Numbered from the stretch's first letter, positions 10,130 to 21,962 are shown. The stretch: 64,000 bases of DNA from Ancistrus triradiatus (GCA_025084515.1 JAJAGP010000015.1:186001-250000); one strand, 5' to 3'. Numbers and translations are program-made. Notes: generated by a model from the sequence alone, not told the origin.

Positions 10130-13100
10130 ACTTTGTGGGAAATACAGGGCATCAAAATTCCTCATTGTTCGGGTGAAAAAAGTTCAAACTCCAAGATTTC
10201 GAACCAAAACATCAAAGACCTGGATATCATAATTCTTCAGGAAACCTGGTGTAGACACCACTCACGTCCCAAAGATCAAAAGAAAGACATAGAAAGAAAT
10301 CCTTATCCATCGACTAAAAAACCCAGCAATAAGGAGAGTAGTAGAGAAATCTGGTTGAAGTAATATAATATGGTTTAAATCAGAATATCAAACATTAGAA
10401 GGAAGTAGTTAAAAACACAAAAAATCAACACATTTGGCTCAAAATCAAAAGAAATCTACTAATCAGCCCAAAAAGACATCTTTTTATGTGCAGTAACATC
10501 CCACCCAGTGACTCCCCATATTATGATGAGGAGATCTTCCCCCAGCTCCACACTGGATCTGCAGCTTCAAGGCCCAGGAAGGTGCTGATCTGTGGGGACT
10601 TGAAGCACGCATGGTGTCTACCCGACCTAAATACTGAGCAAGGGGAACAATTACATATTTGGACATCAAGATGACCCCAGAAATATCACCAACCTTCCTC
10701 GCAACAAACTCAGACTCCCAAACCAACAAAAATGGAAAGGATTAGTGCAGCTCTGCCAAAGCCTGGATCTGTACATCGTCAACGGTAGGTTAAGAGGGGA
10801 CACATTAGGAAGATACCGTTCTGCCACACTTTGGTAATGCCAATGTAGATTATGCCAATAACAGACCTAGACCCCCTTCTCTGTCAGTGCATTACAGTTT
10901 AAACCACTAACTCTGTAAGATCACAGCCAAATCACAATGTATATTAAAAGGGCAGACAATAACAATAACACACACACGCAGCCCAGCAGCTGCAAACATA
11001 GACGAACTACAAATGGGCTGAGAATAGTGCAGAAGAGTACCAGAAAGGCAATCGGAGTTGTGAAAATACAAACATTATTAAACAGCTTCTGGATCAGGCA
11101 TACACTCACAGTAATGAAGGCATTAATCTGGCAATTTAGACATCTCACCACATTTTTACTAAAACTGCCCAAATTTGCAAACTGAAACAATGAAAAACAA
11201 ATTTTCAGATAAAACCAAAAGATAACAAAATGGTTTGATAAAAAGAATGCCAACAGCTCAGGACGATTGAGGAAGTCAACCAAAAGCACAGAGACCCAAA
11301 AAACACAGATCTACTCCTTCCAATTACTGTGGACACTTTAAAAAATGTTATAAAACGTTACACTCCGAATCAAAAAGCTCAATACAAAAGAGACAATTAA
11401 AATGAGGAAGACTCCATAAACACAAAAACACCTTCTGGGAGCACTGAAATAACCTTAAAAAGCAGAAACAAGAGGAACTGGCTATAAAGAATGGCGATAT
11501 TTGGATTAATCATTTTAAATCACTTTATAAACAATCAACTGTAAATTCAGGTCATGAATAAAAATCTGCAATTGAAATGCTAAACAAATTGGAATTAGCT
11601 ATTTAAGACTCCCAGAACCCTCTAGACTACCAGACAACAGAGCAAGAACTTAAAGCTAAATTAAAAACTCTCAAACCAAACGAAGCCAGCGGACCTGATG
11701 GCATTCTGAACGAAATGATAAAGAACACAAGCCAGAACTTTCATCTATCCCTTCTCAAAGTGTTTAACATGATTCTGAGTGTAGGTTATTTCCTTGACAC
11801 CTGGACTCAAGGTCTCATCACACCCATTTTCAAGAGTGGAGACAGATTCGACCCAAACAACTACCGGGGCATCTGTGTGAGCAGTAACCTGGGGAAGCTC
11901 TTCTGTAGCATTATCAACTCCAGAATGATCAGCTTCCTTATGGAACAGTGTCCTGAGGAGAAGTCAAATTGGATTTATACCAAATCACCGCACCACAGAT
12001 CATATTTACACCCCACACACACTAACTGACCTATATGTATACCAAAAGAAAAATCACATCTTTGCTTTTTTTATAGATTTTCAAAAAGCATTTGACTCCA
12101 TTTGGCACCAAGGCTTATTTTATAAAGTTTTAAAAAGTGGTGTAGGAGGAAAAACATATGACATCATAAAATCCATGTACACAAACAACAAATGTGGCAT
12201 AAAAATTGGCAACAAAAGGACCAACTTCATCTCTCAGGAGCGTGGAGTGAGACAGGGCTGCTGCTTAAGTCCAACACTATTTAACATTTACATTAACGAA
12301 TTGGCCTCCATGTTGGAGCGCTCTGCAGCCCCCGGTCTCACCCTGCACGGCTCTGAGATCAAGTTCCTGCTGTATGCAGATGACCTGGTCCTGCTGTCCC
12401 CCACTGCACAGGGTCTACAGCAGAACCTGGACGTACTGCAGCAGTTCTGTCAGACCTGGGCCCTGACAGTCAACCTGAAAAAGACCAAAACAATCATATT
12501 CCAGAAAAGAGACAGATCTCAGGGAAACACACCTTTCACCTTAGGAGCACACACAATAGAAAACTGCAAAGAGTATAACTATTTAGGACTAAAAATTAAT
12601 TCCAAAGGAAACTTCAGCTCTGCTGTAAACGAACTGACAGAGAAAGCAGGCAGGGCATTGTACTCAATAAAACGGCAGATCCCCATACAAATACCGGTTT
12701 CAATTTGGCTTAAATTATATGAATCAGTAACAGAACCCATTATTCTGTGTGGGGACCTCTCACCAACCAAAACTTTAATAAATGGGATAAACACCCAGCC
12801 GAAATTACTCACACTCAATTCTGCAAAATACTGGCTACATGTAAAAAGCAGCGATCCAGACTCTTATCATTTTAAAGCCCTGCAATACCAAGAGCTGAGC
12901 AAAGTGACAAGTCCCCTCATAGAGCTGGTCCTGAACCTCAACCTCCACATTAACCTGAAGCTAACCCACACTAACACCACACCACTTCAGGACCAGCCGA
13001 AGCCCACATCAATCAGAGTAAACCAAATTATAACACAACAAAAACAAAACTACATTACTCATTGGAAGAAAGAAACTGCAGCACAGAGTAAGATGCAGTG

Positions 13101-13471
13101 CTATCTGTAGCAGAGTACCTGAGCACAGTGACTGATCAGAGACACAGAACCATGCTGACATGTACAGACTCAGTACTCACAAACTGAGCATCGAGACAGG
13201 CAGATACAAGAAGTCCTGGCTTCCCCCAGAGCAGAGAGTGTGCACACACTGCAGCAGTAACAGGGTGGAAACAGAGCTGCACTTCCTAACAGAGTGCACC
13301 AGATACAGCTCTGTACCAGAGAAATACTCTCAGAAATTCAAAAACATTCACCCCCAGTTCTGCTCCCTAACCAGCTCTGAGAAACAAAACTTCCTGCTAG
13401 GAGAGCAGAGGGGAGCTGCCAGCCTCGCTGGACAGTACATATCAGCCTGCCATGATCTGAGGGAACAGTGA
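10130..13471 (+). pseudogene. LINE ORF2: AP endonuclease plus reverse transcriptase, broken
   Basis: The endonuclease start is seen at 10133-10260 (IQGIKIPHC ... IIILQETWCR) and continues near 10500-10640 (SDSPYYDEE, then VLICGDLKHAW where LINE endonucleases have GDLNA, so the catalytic Asn is replaced). The reverse transcriptase begins near 11685 (SGPDGILNEM), continues in 11715-12029, then FIDFQKAFDSIW (about 12074), RGVRQGCCLSPTLFNIYIN (12241) and the active-site YADD at 12373-12384. The longest intact piece is 12175-13110 (311 codons). A final segment at 13160-13471 carries a Cys/His pattern (CTHCSS ... HFLTEC). Several frame breaks and stops separate these pieces. Confidence 0.85.
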
Positions 13472-13488
13472 GAGTGTTGCACCCGGAA

Positions 13489-13533
13489 ACACACAACACA
13501 ACACACACACACACCCACACACACCACCACACA
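13489..13533. repeat. (CA)n-rich tract in LINE 3' UTR
   Basis: Imperfect ACACAC-type tract in the 3' UTR, followed by an AT-rich stretch with runs of TTTTATTT (13560-13640). Confidence 0.7.
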
Positions 13534-13792
13534 CAAAAATAGCATCTTGAGTAAAACTCTAAAAAATGTTATTTATTTAAAATTTAATTTATTTGTATTT
13601 CATTTTATTTATTTTATTGCTATTTTATTTTATTTTTTATTTTTTGTTTGTCCTTAGTTTAGGGTTTTCTACCGATTCTGTACTTTTTTGTCTGTTGATT
13701 CATTCTCTTACTATTTGTGATATGTTAAAACAATGTCTTTTCAATGCTTTGGCAATATCGTACCCACTGTGACAGTCATGACCCAATAAAGT

Positions 13793-13831
13793 CATTGAAT
13801 TGAATGATTGAATCATTGAATTGAATTGAAT

Positions 13832-13890
<59 letters not shown>
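13793..13890. repeat. LINE tail followed by (GA)n microsatellite
   Basis: Imperfect TTGAA units (13793-13838) form the retrotransposon tail. A GA tract of about 53 bp (13838-13890) follows. The tail matches the end of a target-primed insertion. Confidence 0.8.
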
Positions 13891-13895
<5 letters not shown>

Positions 13896-14167
13896 CTACG
13901 GCCGAGGTAGCTGCAGATGAGGCAGGATGGACATACACACGTACTGGACAGTATTGCTATATTTATAAAGACCTTCCATTGGCTGTGTGGTACTGCATTT
14001 TACAAATGCCCTGATCCCGAGTGACTCATAATCGAGCTGAGCAGTTAAGGGTTAAGGGTCTTGCTTAAGGGCCCAAAGGTATCCACGCTTCGACCGCACA
14101 ACCAAACTGTAACCAGTACTACCAAAGATTGAAACACACACATACATATGCATTACAATCCTATGGA

Positions 14168-14345
14168 AAAGTCTGTGACTGTGGTGGTCTGGCTTGTGAA
14201 AGTTTGGAGTTCAAATTTTACCTCTGCCAAGCTGCCACTGTTGTGTCCTTGAGCAACGCCCTTAAGGCACAATTACTTGGCTTGTAAGACTGTATAAGTT
14301 GTATAAGTCTCCCTAGATAAAGGTCTGCTAGATGACTAATTGTTT
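14168..14345 (+). repeat. tRNA-derived SINE, family 1, degraded
   Basis: Head traces (GTGGTGGTCTGG, then GGAGTTCAAATTTTACC as a B-box-like word) are followed by the family body: AAGCTGCCACTGTTG, then a TTGAGCAA word and CTTGTAAGACTGTATAA. Diverged from the copies at 46975 and 49198. Confidence 0.6.
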
Positions 14346-14394
14346 AAGTTTGGCCACTCGTTTTTCACATTTAAAACCACTTTTTCCTTGTCAG

Positions 14395-14515
14395 GGCCAC
14401 AACTATTCCAGCTATGATCCCCTAGCAGCCCCCCCAAATCTAGCCAGTTGTGCCTGCATGTGATGCCTAAACTGGAGGGGCACTGCCAGGGCTCAGGCCC
14501 AGATCCCAACAGTGG
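14395..14515. repeat. Interspersed repeat shared with 36990-37265
   Basis: The word GCCTGCATGTGATGC followed by a GGCACTGCCAGG-like stretch also occurs at 37198-37235 in the same order. Function and family not recognised; a SINE-like repeat is likely. Confidence 0.45.
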
Positions 14516-14596
14516 TGGGCTGTCATCTTAGACTGCCCAAGCAACCTACCTGTAACATATCTGCACATTTTAAAACCAAAGTTACATTTTCTTCTG

Positions 14597-14775
14597 CAGC
14601 ATGTGGCAGACGTCCTTATCCAGAGCAACTTACAATTGGTACAGTCTTACAATCCAAGCAATTGTGGTTTAAGGGCCTTGCTCAAGGAGCCAACGGTGGC
14701 AGCTTGTCAGAGGTGGGATTTGAAATCTGGACCTTCTGGTCCAGAGTCCAGTACCTTAACCGCTAGGCTACCAAA
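14597..14775 (-). repeat. tRNA-derived SINE, family 1
   Basis: Minus-orientation copy: tail side GGCAGACGTCCTTATCCAGA, body CAATTGTGGTTTAAGGGCC, then B-box complement (GGGATTTGAAATC) and A-box complement (CTTAACCGCTAGGCTACC). The tRNA-like promoter words identify a Pol III-derived SINE. Confidence 0.8.
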
Positions 14776-15299
14776 TGTCCTTATAAACAGTACTCGACTT
14801 TAAAATGTATATGTTAACATCTTTAATTGACGTATTTCAATCAACAAAATGTGCAGTGTGACCAGGGATGACCTAGACATTTGCGTTCATGTCATTGAAT
14901 ATACATCGTTAAAAAGAGCAGAAACCCTGGAGCTCTGAGCAATGAAAAATGTAATACGATCTGATAAAATAAATTAATCTTCATGAAGCCCAGCAGCTGC
15001 AAACAAGTTTGATATGAGGCGAGATGTCTGTCTGCACTGAATACAGCGTTGGCACTGCGGCGTGCATTAGACCAAAACAATGGTGATAGTAAAATGTTAA
15101 AAAAGATGTTACCACATAGAATACAAGTTTGGATTGTACAGTATTGGAAAATACAATCATTTGGTGTAATTGTAAAAAGAAACACGCTGATAAGCTTATT
15201 AAAATGTTTAATATAATGCCTTCTTATAATCTCATGTGGTAGCCTACTTCAGACAAAATGTCCAATTCGAAGGGTTCAAATGAAAAAAGTGCTGGATAT

Positions 15300-15420
15300 G
15301 AGCCGTCATGTTATGAGCCTGACTCCCTGTCTGGGGTTGTCTTGCGCCCTGTGATGCCGACTAGACACCGGCTCACCCAAAACCCTGTCCAGAATTAGGC
15401 GGATGAGAATGAATGAACGT
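15300..15420 (+). repeat. SINE family 2, 3' part
   Basis: GTCTGGGGTTGTCTTGCGCC ... GCCGACTAGACACCGGCT ... ATTAGGCGGATGAGAATGAA matches the 3' half of the fuller copies at 20475 and 56235. Confidence 0.6.
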
Positions 15421-15510
15421 TTGCTGTGAGTAAAAACAGTGTGCGTATGGCGCCACCTACAGGTCTAAATGCGATCCTGCGCCCTAATGAAAAATTGAGT
15501 CAGTTCTACA

Positions 15511-15705
15511 TTTACATTTACAGCATTTAGCAGACGCCCTTATCCAGAGTGACTTACAATTGGTACAGTCTTACAATGCAAGCAATTGTGGGTTAAGGGT
15601 CTTGCTCAAGGACCCAACAGTGGCAGCTTGGCAGCGGTGGGATTTGAACCCTGGACCTTCTGGTCTATAGTCCAGTACCTTACCCGCTAGACTACCACAG
15701 TCCAC
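15511..15705 (-). repeat. tRNA-derived SINE, family 1, well preserved
   Basis: Clear minus-orientation copy from GCATTTAGCAGACGCCCTTA to the A-box complement CTTACCCGCTAGACTACC. B-box complement GGGATTTGAACCC is intact. Close to the copies at 19015 and 49198, indicating a fairly recent family. Confidence 0.85.
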
Positions 15706-15839
15706 AGTTCTCTCTTTACTTACTGAAGTTTGAAATCATTCTAAAGGATTTAATTTTGTATCCTGTCTATTAGACATGTTGTGTATGTGTGAATATAACC
15801 AACAATAGTTTTGATGTAAAATTCATCACTCTCATTTAC

Positions 15840-16055
15840 CCATTAGTCCATTGTCAGCACAGGGCATCAGTCCATAGCAGGGCATATTCACAAACACACA
15901 CTGGGAAACTTTAGTGTTTTAAATGTGTGGAAGCCCACACAGATACGGGGGAGAACATGCAAACTCCACAAAGGCAGCAGCCAGGACAGGACATGAACCT
16001 GAGTCTCTGTTGTTAAGAGGAAACAGTGCTAACCACTGCACCACCATGTAATGTA
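15840..16055 (-). repeat. SINE family 2, antisense
   Basis: The order CACAGATACGGGGGAGAACA, TGCAAACTCCACA, a GGACATGAACC B-box-like word and GTGCTAACCACTGCACCACC is typical of a widespread fish SINE, here read in antisense. Confidence 0.65.
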
Positions 16056-16564
16056 AAACCCTTTTATCTAAAACATACTTATAATGGAAGTTCAGTTGAT
16101 AATGCAGCCAATAATTTCCGTAGAATTCTTTTTTATTTATTATTGTTTTATTAATTTATTTCTTAAACAAATTTCATTTATTATTTGTGTGGAACGATTT
16201 AATGAATTCACTATTTAAATGTGTTATTCTCTAAATGTGCAAGGTTCATCCTATCAGGGATGGGAGTTCTTCATAGTTAACAATTTGTCTTTAAGCTTTA
16301 TCAGTACAGGCTCTGTTTCCCAAAAGCAGATTGTTAGACCACCTTAACTAAAGGAGAGTGATCAGTCTGATTCTCACTCTTTCATTTAACAATTATTTTT
16401 TTTACAATTCTCACTGGTAATAAAACCTGGATAAAGACTGTAATAAAATTCCCACAGGAGGAGCGAGTTTCTAGTAAGTTGTATTTTCTTTTAATCTGGA
16501 TGTTTGTGTCACACGTCACTAACTGACACAACTGGTCTTTTTGTTCCATAAAACTTAAATTATA
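16056..16564. other. Non-coding interval
   Basis: AT-rich sequence with no gene, RNA or recognisable repeat. Confidence 0.5.
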
Positions 16565-16566
16565 TA

Positions 16567-17780
16567 CAGTGGTGCTTGAAAGTTTGTGAACCCTTTAGAA
16601 TTTTCGATATTTCTGCATAAATATGACCTAAAACATCATCAGATTTTCACACAAGTCCTAAAAATAAACAAAGAGAACCCAGTTAAACAAATGAGACAAA
16701 AATATTATACATGGTCATTTATTTATTGAGGAAAATGATACAATATTATAGGCAAAAGTATGTGAACCTCTAGGATTAGCAGTTCATTTGAAGGTGAAAT
16801 TAGAGTCAAATGATTTCAATCAATGGGATGACAATCAGGTGTGAGTGGGCACCCTGTTTTATTTAAAGAACAGGGATCTATCAAAGTCTGCTCTTCACAA
16901 CACATGTTTGTGGAAGTGTATCATTGGCATGAACAAAGGAGATTTCTAAGGACCTCAGAAAAAAAGAGTTGTTGTCCACAGAATGTTTTCCCAAAAGTCT
17001 TGGGGATCATCAAGACGTGTTCTGAAAAAATTGAGACGAGCTTTAATGTTCTTATTGCTCAGCAGTGGTTTTCGTCTTGGAACTCTACCATTTTTGCCCA
17101 GTCTCTTTCTTATGGTGGAGGCATGAACACTGACCTTAAATGAGGCAAGTGAGGCCTGCAGTTCTTTGGATGTTGTTGTGGGGGTTTTTGTGACCTCTTG
17201 GATGAGTCGTTGCTGCGCTCTTAGGGTAATTTTGGTCGGCCGGCCACTCCTGGGAAGGTTCATCACTGTTCCAGGTCTTTGCCATTTGTGGATAATGGCT
17301 CTCACTGTGGTTCGCTGGAGTCCCAAAGCTTTAGAAATGGCTTTATAACCCTTTCCAGACTGATAGATCTCAATTACTTTCTTTCTAAATTGTTCCTGAA
17401 TTTCTTTGGATCTTTTAAGGATCTTTTGGTGTACTTCACTTTGTCAGGCAGGTCCTATTTAAGTGATGTCCTGATTGAGAACGGGTGTGGCAATAATCAG
17501 GCCTGGGTGTGGCTAGAGACAGTGAACTCAGGTGTGATAAACCATAATTAAGTCATGTTTCAACAAGGGGGGCAATCACTTTTTCCACACAGGACCATGT
17601 AGGTTTGGATTTTTTTCTCCCTTAATAATAAACACTTTCATTTAAAAATTGCATTTTGTGTTTACTTGTGTTGTCTTTCACTAATATTTAAATTGGTTTG
17701 ATGCTCCTAAACACTGAAGTGTGACAAACTTGCAAAAAAATAGGACATCAGGAAGAGGCAAACACTTTTTCACATCACTG
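16567..17780. mobile_element. Chimeric Tc1 element: family A left half, family B right half
   Basis: The left end is the family A terminus CAGTGGTGCTTGAAAGTTTG after TA (16565-16566). Family A sequence continues through its 5' UTR to the transposase start region (about 16930-16970). At about 16970-16976 it switches to family B, read antisense, from just after the first catalytic block to the family B terminus (TTTTTCACATCACTG, ending 17780, then TA 17781-17782). Both outer ends are thus the 5' sides of two different transposons, and TA flanks the whole unit. Neither transposase is complete. Confidence 0.75.
16975..17326 (-). pseudogene. Family B Tc1 transposase, N-terminal half
   Basis: An open minus-strand segment encodes the DNA-binding N-terminal half: MGLQRTTVRAIIHKW with a downstream PRSGRPTKI GRPR-like hook, a second helical domain (KELQASLASFKVSVHAST), RKPLLSNKNIKARL and finally FWENILWT just before the first catalytic Asp. 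It ends at the chimera junction. It lacks the whole DDE catalytic core, so only DNA binding could remain if it were expressed, for which there is no evidence. Confidence 0.8.
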
Positions 17781-17959
<179 letters not shown>

Positions 17960-18500
17960 TCCTAGTGATAGATGAGTCAGAATATTCATTTACTCTGCTG
18001 AAAAAACAGAGTATTTTATGTTGTTGATTCTGGTATGCAGGTAAACCAGCAAAACCATGTGAGATCCATGTTGGTCCAAGTTGGCTTAAGCTGCTCTGGT
18101 GCTGATATAGCTGGTGAACTTTGATGGTCTTTGGACTGGTTGACCTACATATCAGTGTCCAAAACACAACGTATTCTGGTCTTTACTGGTTTTCCAGCAG
18201 GAAATATAAGCAATCACATGTTTCATCTACAGCAGAGCTTAATTAAATACCATGCCGGACAGACTTTAAATTCGAATCAGAAGCATTGGGTTAAACTCGG
18301 TTATGTGTAGATATTGCTTTCTGCCACGTGGGGGCAGTGTGTAAGCACATAACTACATTTAGAAGGCACACTTCGAATTTTGATACGAACCGAGCAAAGT
18401 ATACACAAACTTCTGGGAGCGGAGCTTTAATAGCCTAATGTTATTGCAGTTATGGCTGCCAGTTACATGCTCTGGCAAAGGAAATCTAAAAACATTAAAA
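17960..18500. other. Non-coding interval
   Basis: No gene or clear repeat recognised. Confidence 0.45.
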
Positions 18501-18584
18501 ATTACATTAAATTACAGCATTTGAGCAGTTGTTAAATTATATCACTGTTAATTTAGACAGCAGAGGCTCAGTTCTTTATCTAAA

Positions 18585-18690
18585 AAACAACATGGTGAGT
18601 TCCAACCACTGAGCTGCCACTGTTGGGCCCTTAACCTTCAACTGCTTAACTTAATTGTAAGTCAGTCCGAACGAGGCCATCTGGTAAATG
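18585..18690 (+). repeat. SINE family 1 fragment
   Basis: GAGCTGCCACTGTTGGGCCC followed by TTAACCTTCAACTGCTTAA is the body of family 1; head and tail are degraded. Confidence 0.5.
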
Positions 18691-19014
18691 TTAATTCGCC
18701 ACTAGAGTATGATTTCATAAGTACAATGTGGTGGAAGTTTGTGAGATTTCATAAAGAAGCTGTAGGGAAACTGTACAATCAATATTATTGACCCCATCAC
18801 TGATATTTCTATCTTTTCCTATAGTATTCCAGTAGTTCAATAGTTTCCTACAACATTTAACCAGCTCTCACTATCTATATTGTAATAGATTTACTGCACA
18901 TTAAATCTTACAGCATGTTTACAGCATGCATTAGTCATCCACCAATGTCAATTTTCTTTATGGTTTATCACCATACCACAAAAATGATCGGGTGGTAGTT
19001 TCCCAGTTACAATT

Positions 19015-19205
19015 TACTACATTTATGTCATTTAGCAGACGCCCTTATCCAGAGCGACTTACAGTTGATACAGTCTTACAATCCGAGCAATTGTGGGTTA
19101 AGGGTCTTGCTCAAGGACCCAACAGTAGCGGCTTGGCTGAGGTGGGATTTGAACCCTGGACCTTCTGGTCCATAGTCCAGTACCTTAACTACTAGCCCAC
19201 CACTA
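19015..19205 (-). repeat. tRNA-derived SINE, family 1
   Basis: Antisense copy with tail side TCATTTAGCAGACGCCCTTA, GATACAGTCTTACAATC, B-box complement GGGATTTGAACCC and A-box complement CTTAACTACTAGCCCACC. Confidence 0.85.
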
Positions 19206-19214
19206 CAGTGAGTC

Positions 19215-19395
19215 TGGTTGAAGTCCTGGCTGTGCCTTTCAGATGGTTCGGTGAACCCTACCCAGCCCTGTGATGGACTGGTACATCATAAAGGGTGCCT
19301 ATTTGACTGCACCCTGTGAAATCTGGGACAGGCTGCAAGGATACCCTGATCAGGATAAGCAAGGGCAAGAACGGGGGAATTAAACTTGAGATATA
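19215..19395 (+). repeat. SINE-like repeat fragment
   Basis: TTCGGTGAACCCTACCCAGC, GTGATGGACTGGTACATCA and CCTGATCAGGATAAGC follow the order of a fish SINE body. Weakly conserved. Confidence 0.4.
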
Positions 19396-19399
19396 CTGT

Positions 19400-19955
19400 C
19401 ACATCTCAAATATGGACAATATATAGATATCTTTCTACAGACTATAATGACATTAAGGGCATAATGGCGATAACAGTAATTGATAATCACACACATCATT
19501 AACCTGACATATGTGTTCAGTATGTGTTTGACAGTGGATCCATATTGTACTGAGCCCAAAGAGAACTGGAAACTGACAATGCAGAAAAATTGGGTGCTGA
19601 AAGGAAGATAATCCTAGACTTAAATAGCACAAAACAGCCAAATGCAGCAAATACTGCATCAAAGTGTATGTACTGTAACATGTATTTAATAGCTGCACTT
19701 TCCCAAAAATTCACAACCAACCAAACCTTAAATAACTGCTCTTAGATTTTAAATACTGAACAATACAACATTTAACTCAGCTCTTTTAATTGCAATAAAT
19801 CAATTTTCTGAGTTATGACAAGGTTATAAAATATAATGAATCTCCAATTACTTAAACAAATTTCAGCATAAAGACAAAACTATGTCTATAAAAATCAAAA
19901 GCTTACCCCTTCTATTCACATCACAAAGATCCTCTTCAAGTTTTGGTGGGAATTG
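19400..19955. other. Non-coding interval
   Basis: AT-rich, no gene or repeat recognised. Confidence 0.45.
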
Positions 19956-19959
19956 CAGA

Positions 19960-20470
19960 CTACATCTAACCTGAGACAGTAGTATTGAGGTCTGTCTGCA
20001 GCCCAGTCTGATTTAACATAATAATAAATGACATCTTTACAAAAAATGAATCTTTTATAAGGAAAATGCTTTTATGTAGATGACACAACAATATGGAAGA
20101 GAAAAAGCAACATTGCATATGTCAAGAAAACATGCACAAAGTAGTCAATAAAGAATAAATCTGGGCAAATGAATGGGTATTTCAGTGGATACAACCCAAG
20201 CTATGTGATTTTCTAAAAAGGAAAACATCCCTGAATTACATTCAAAACGATACGTACCAGCTGTGAAACAAACAGCAGTGGTTAGGTGCTTAGGCATATG
20301 GACTGATGCAAGATTAACCTTTAAAATACGTATGCAAAAAGTTATAACTAAGTGTAAAAACGCAGTAAATATATTTATTTGCTTGGCAGGGTTAGATTGG
20401 GGTGCTTGTTGCAGGTCTGCTATGCACATACTGTATGTTGTTCCTCAATAAGATCTGCTATGGATTACAG
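19960..20470 (+). pseudogene. LINE reverse transcriptase fragment (jockey/CR1-like)
   Basis: Degraded plus-strand coding traces: a QGSV-like block (SVCSPV), FNIIINDIF, then FYVDDTTIWKR, where the catalytic YADD box has become YVDD, and downstream CLGIWTDARLTFKIRMQKV and a NAVNIFICLAGLDWGACCRS segment. These fit the palm and thumb of a non-LTR reverse transcriptase. Both flanks are lost and stops interrupt the frame. It differs from the LINE at 7.6-13.8 kb. Confidence 0.7.
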
Positions 20471-20474
20471 GTGC

Positions 20475-20760
20475 ACATGGTGCGCAGAAGTTAGAATGGT
20501 CGCCTAAGAAATCCCGGTGTCCCCGGATCAATCCCCTCAATGTGGAGTGTGTATATCCTCCCCGAGTCTGCGTGGGTTTTCCCCAGGTACTCTGGTTTGC
20601 TCCCACATCACAAAGATATACGTATTAGGTTAACTGGTATTTCTAAAGTGCCTTTAGCGTGTGAGAGTGTGAGCCCTGTCTTGGGTTGTTCCTGCCCTGT
20701 GCCACTGCCTAGGCATCGGCTTTCCCGCGACCCTGACCAGGATTAAGTGGATAAGAAAAT
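20475..20760 (+). repeat. SINE family 2
   Basis: Head words CCGGATCAATCCCC (B-box-like), then GTGTATATCCTCCCCGAGTC, GCGTGGGTTTTCCCCAGGTA, and the 3' part CCCTGTCTTGGGTTGTTCC ... GCCTAGGCATCGGCTTTCC ... GGATTAAGTGGATAAGAAAA. Same family as 56235-56480. Confidence 0.7.
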
Positions 20761-20859
20761 TTATGAATTATTATTTGGTATGTTCCCTCTTCTGCTCTAA
20801 TGCCAGTGTGTACTCACATGGGCTCCATGTGAGTGATTTGTGATGATAATCCATGCTAT

Positions 20860-21135
20860 TTAAGCATATATTTCACAATAGTCCAAACAGCACCTTGCGA
20901 TGTTACTGAATACTTGTTTTTCTCTGTCTTCAAGTGCCCCCATAAATGCTTGATGGGGTTGGGGTCAGGTGACTGTCATAGAGAATCTTTGACAGTCAAG
21001 ACATCTTGATCTTCTTTGGTCTTCAAATAGTTTTGCAAATGACAAAGCTTTGAGGACAGTTTTGGATCATTTGGATCATCATGAATCCTTCTCCACAAAA
21101 CCCAAACAAGCATTTTCACTAGTGCTCTCAGAGTT
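20860..21135 (-). pseudogene. Tc1-like transposase C-terminal fragment, unlabelled family
   Basis: The plus strand reads CTTGATGGGGTTGGGGTCAG at 20949-20968, the antisense of the Tc1 block PDPNPIKH near the catalytic Glu (Lys here instead of Glu). Upstream and downstream words fit the flanking transposase. No ends or open frame remain. Confidence 0.5.
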
Positions 21136-21349
21136 TTGGCCTCACCATTTATGTACATCACAAACAAGAAAAAACAGTCAGGTTTATCCTATAACAAAAA
21201 TCACACACATGCCCATGAATTGCAATCATTCTGAAAAGGTCAGTGCAATGCTTCTACCAAAAGTGGCACTTCTGCAATATGGAGAGATAACTAGAAGACA
21301 CTGTAATGACTACAGCATCCTAAATAGGGAATTACAGTAGGTGTTCTTC

Positions 21350-21962
21350 AAAGTTTTGGATCAAAACCCATCAGTTCTAGCACAGAACTAAAAGTTAATC
21401 CTCTGTTGGAATGGTGCAGTCGATGGTGCCTATCAGGGCTGTTAAGGCAGGTAGGCTTAACCAGTCTTCGGTAAGGATTAGTGAGGCATATCTCGGACAG
21501 AATGAAGGAGAAACACAAGACCATCAGTGTGAGGCAGTTTATCTGTGAATCTTACAGTCACGCAGTATGGCTCCTCGCTGTTCTGCTTCATATCAGTATC
21601 AGATACTTCAGCATGCCATCACAAAGGAGCTTTATAAGATCTGCTCACACCAACCATGAAATTGAGTACAGAGAAGATATTCGCACAAATCCTTCACACA
21701 AACCACACACATGTCCTTGTATTATAATGTGATAATCAGCATTTACATTAAAGAGTGAAGTGAATGAACAGTTAAACACCTCCATCTGTACGCCCTTTCC
21801 TCGAGGTTTGCCCCTGTGGCTCATTATGACTTGGCCTGCACACAAGGAAATGCCACATGAGGCTGTTCTGTGCAGGTCTGAAGTGCTTCTATTATAGCTG
21901 TGTTCTGGGTGAATAAACCTCACCACATGTAACTAAATTTAACCCTTCCTCTTAAACCCACT
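21350..21962. other. Non-coding interval
   Basis: No gene recognised. Short open frames here are compositionally unremarkable and lack splice or homology support. Confidence 0.4.

Larger units (their letters stand above)
7583..13838 (+). mobile_element. Near-full-length APE-type LINE (non-LTR retrotransposon)
   Basis: About 6.2 kb with the order expected of an autonomous LINE: 5' UTR, ORF1 remains (7930-9780), an A-rich spacer (about 9918-9962), ORF2 with endonuclease (from about 10130) and reverse transcriptase (11640-12750), a C-terminal Cys/His region, a 3' UTR with an AATAAA at 13786-13791, and a short-repeat tail (TTGAA-type) at 13793-13838. It is bounded by GA tracts on both sides. Both open frames are broken, so it is immobile. 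The clade is not assigned: the ORF1 esterase-like motif points to CR1/L2-type relatives, but the ORF2 sequence does not settle it. Confidence 0.85.
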
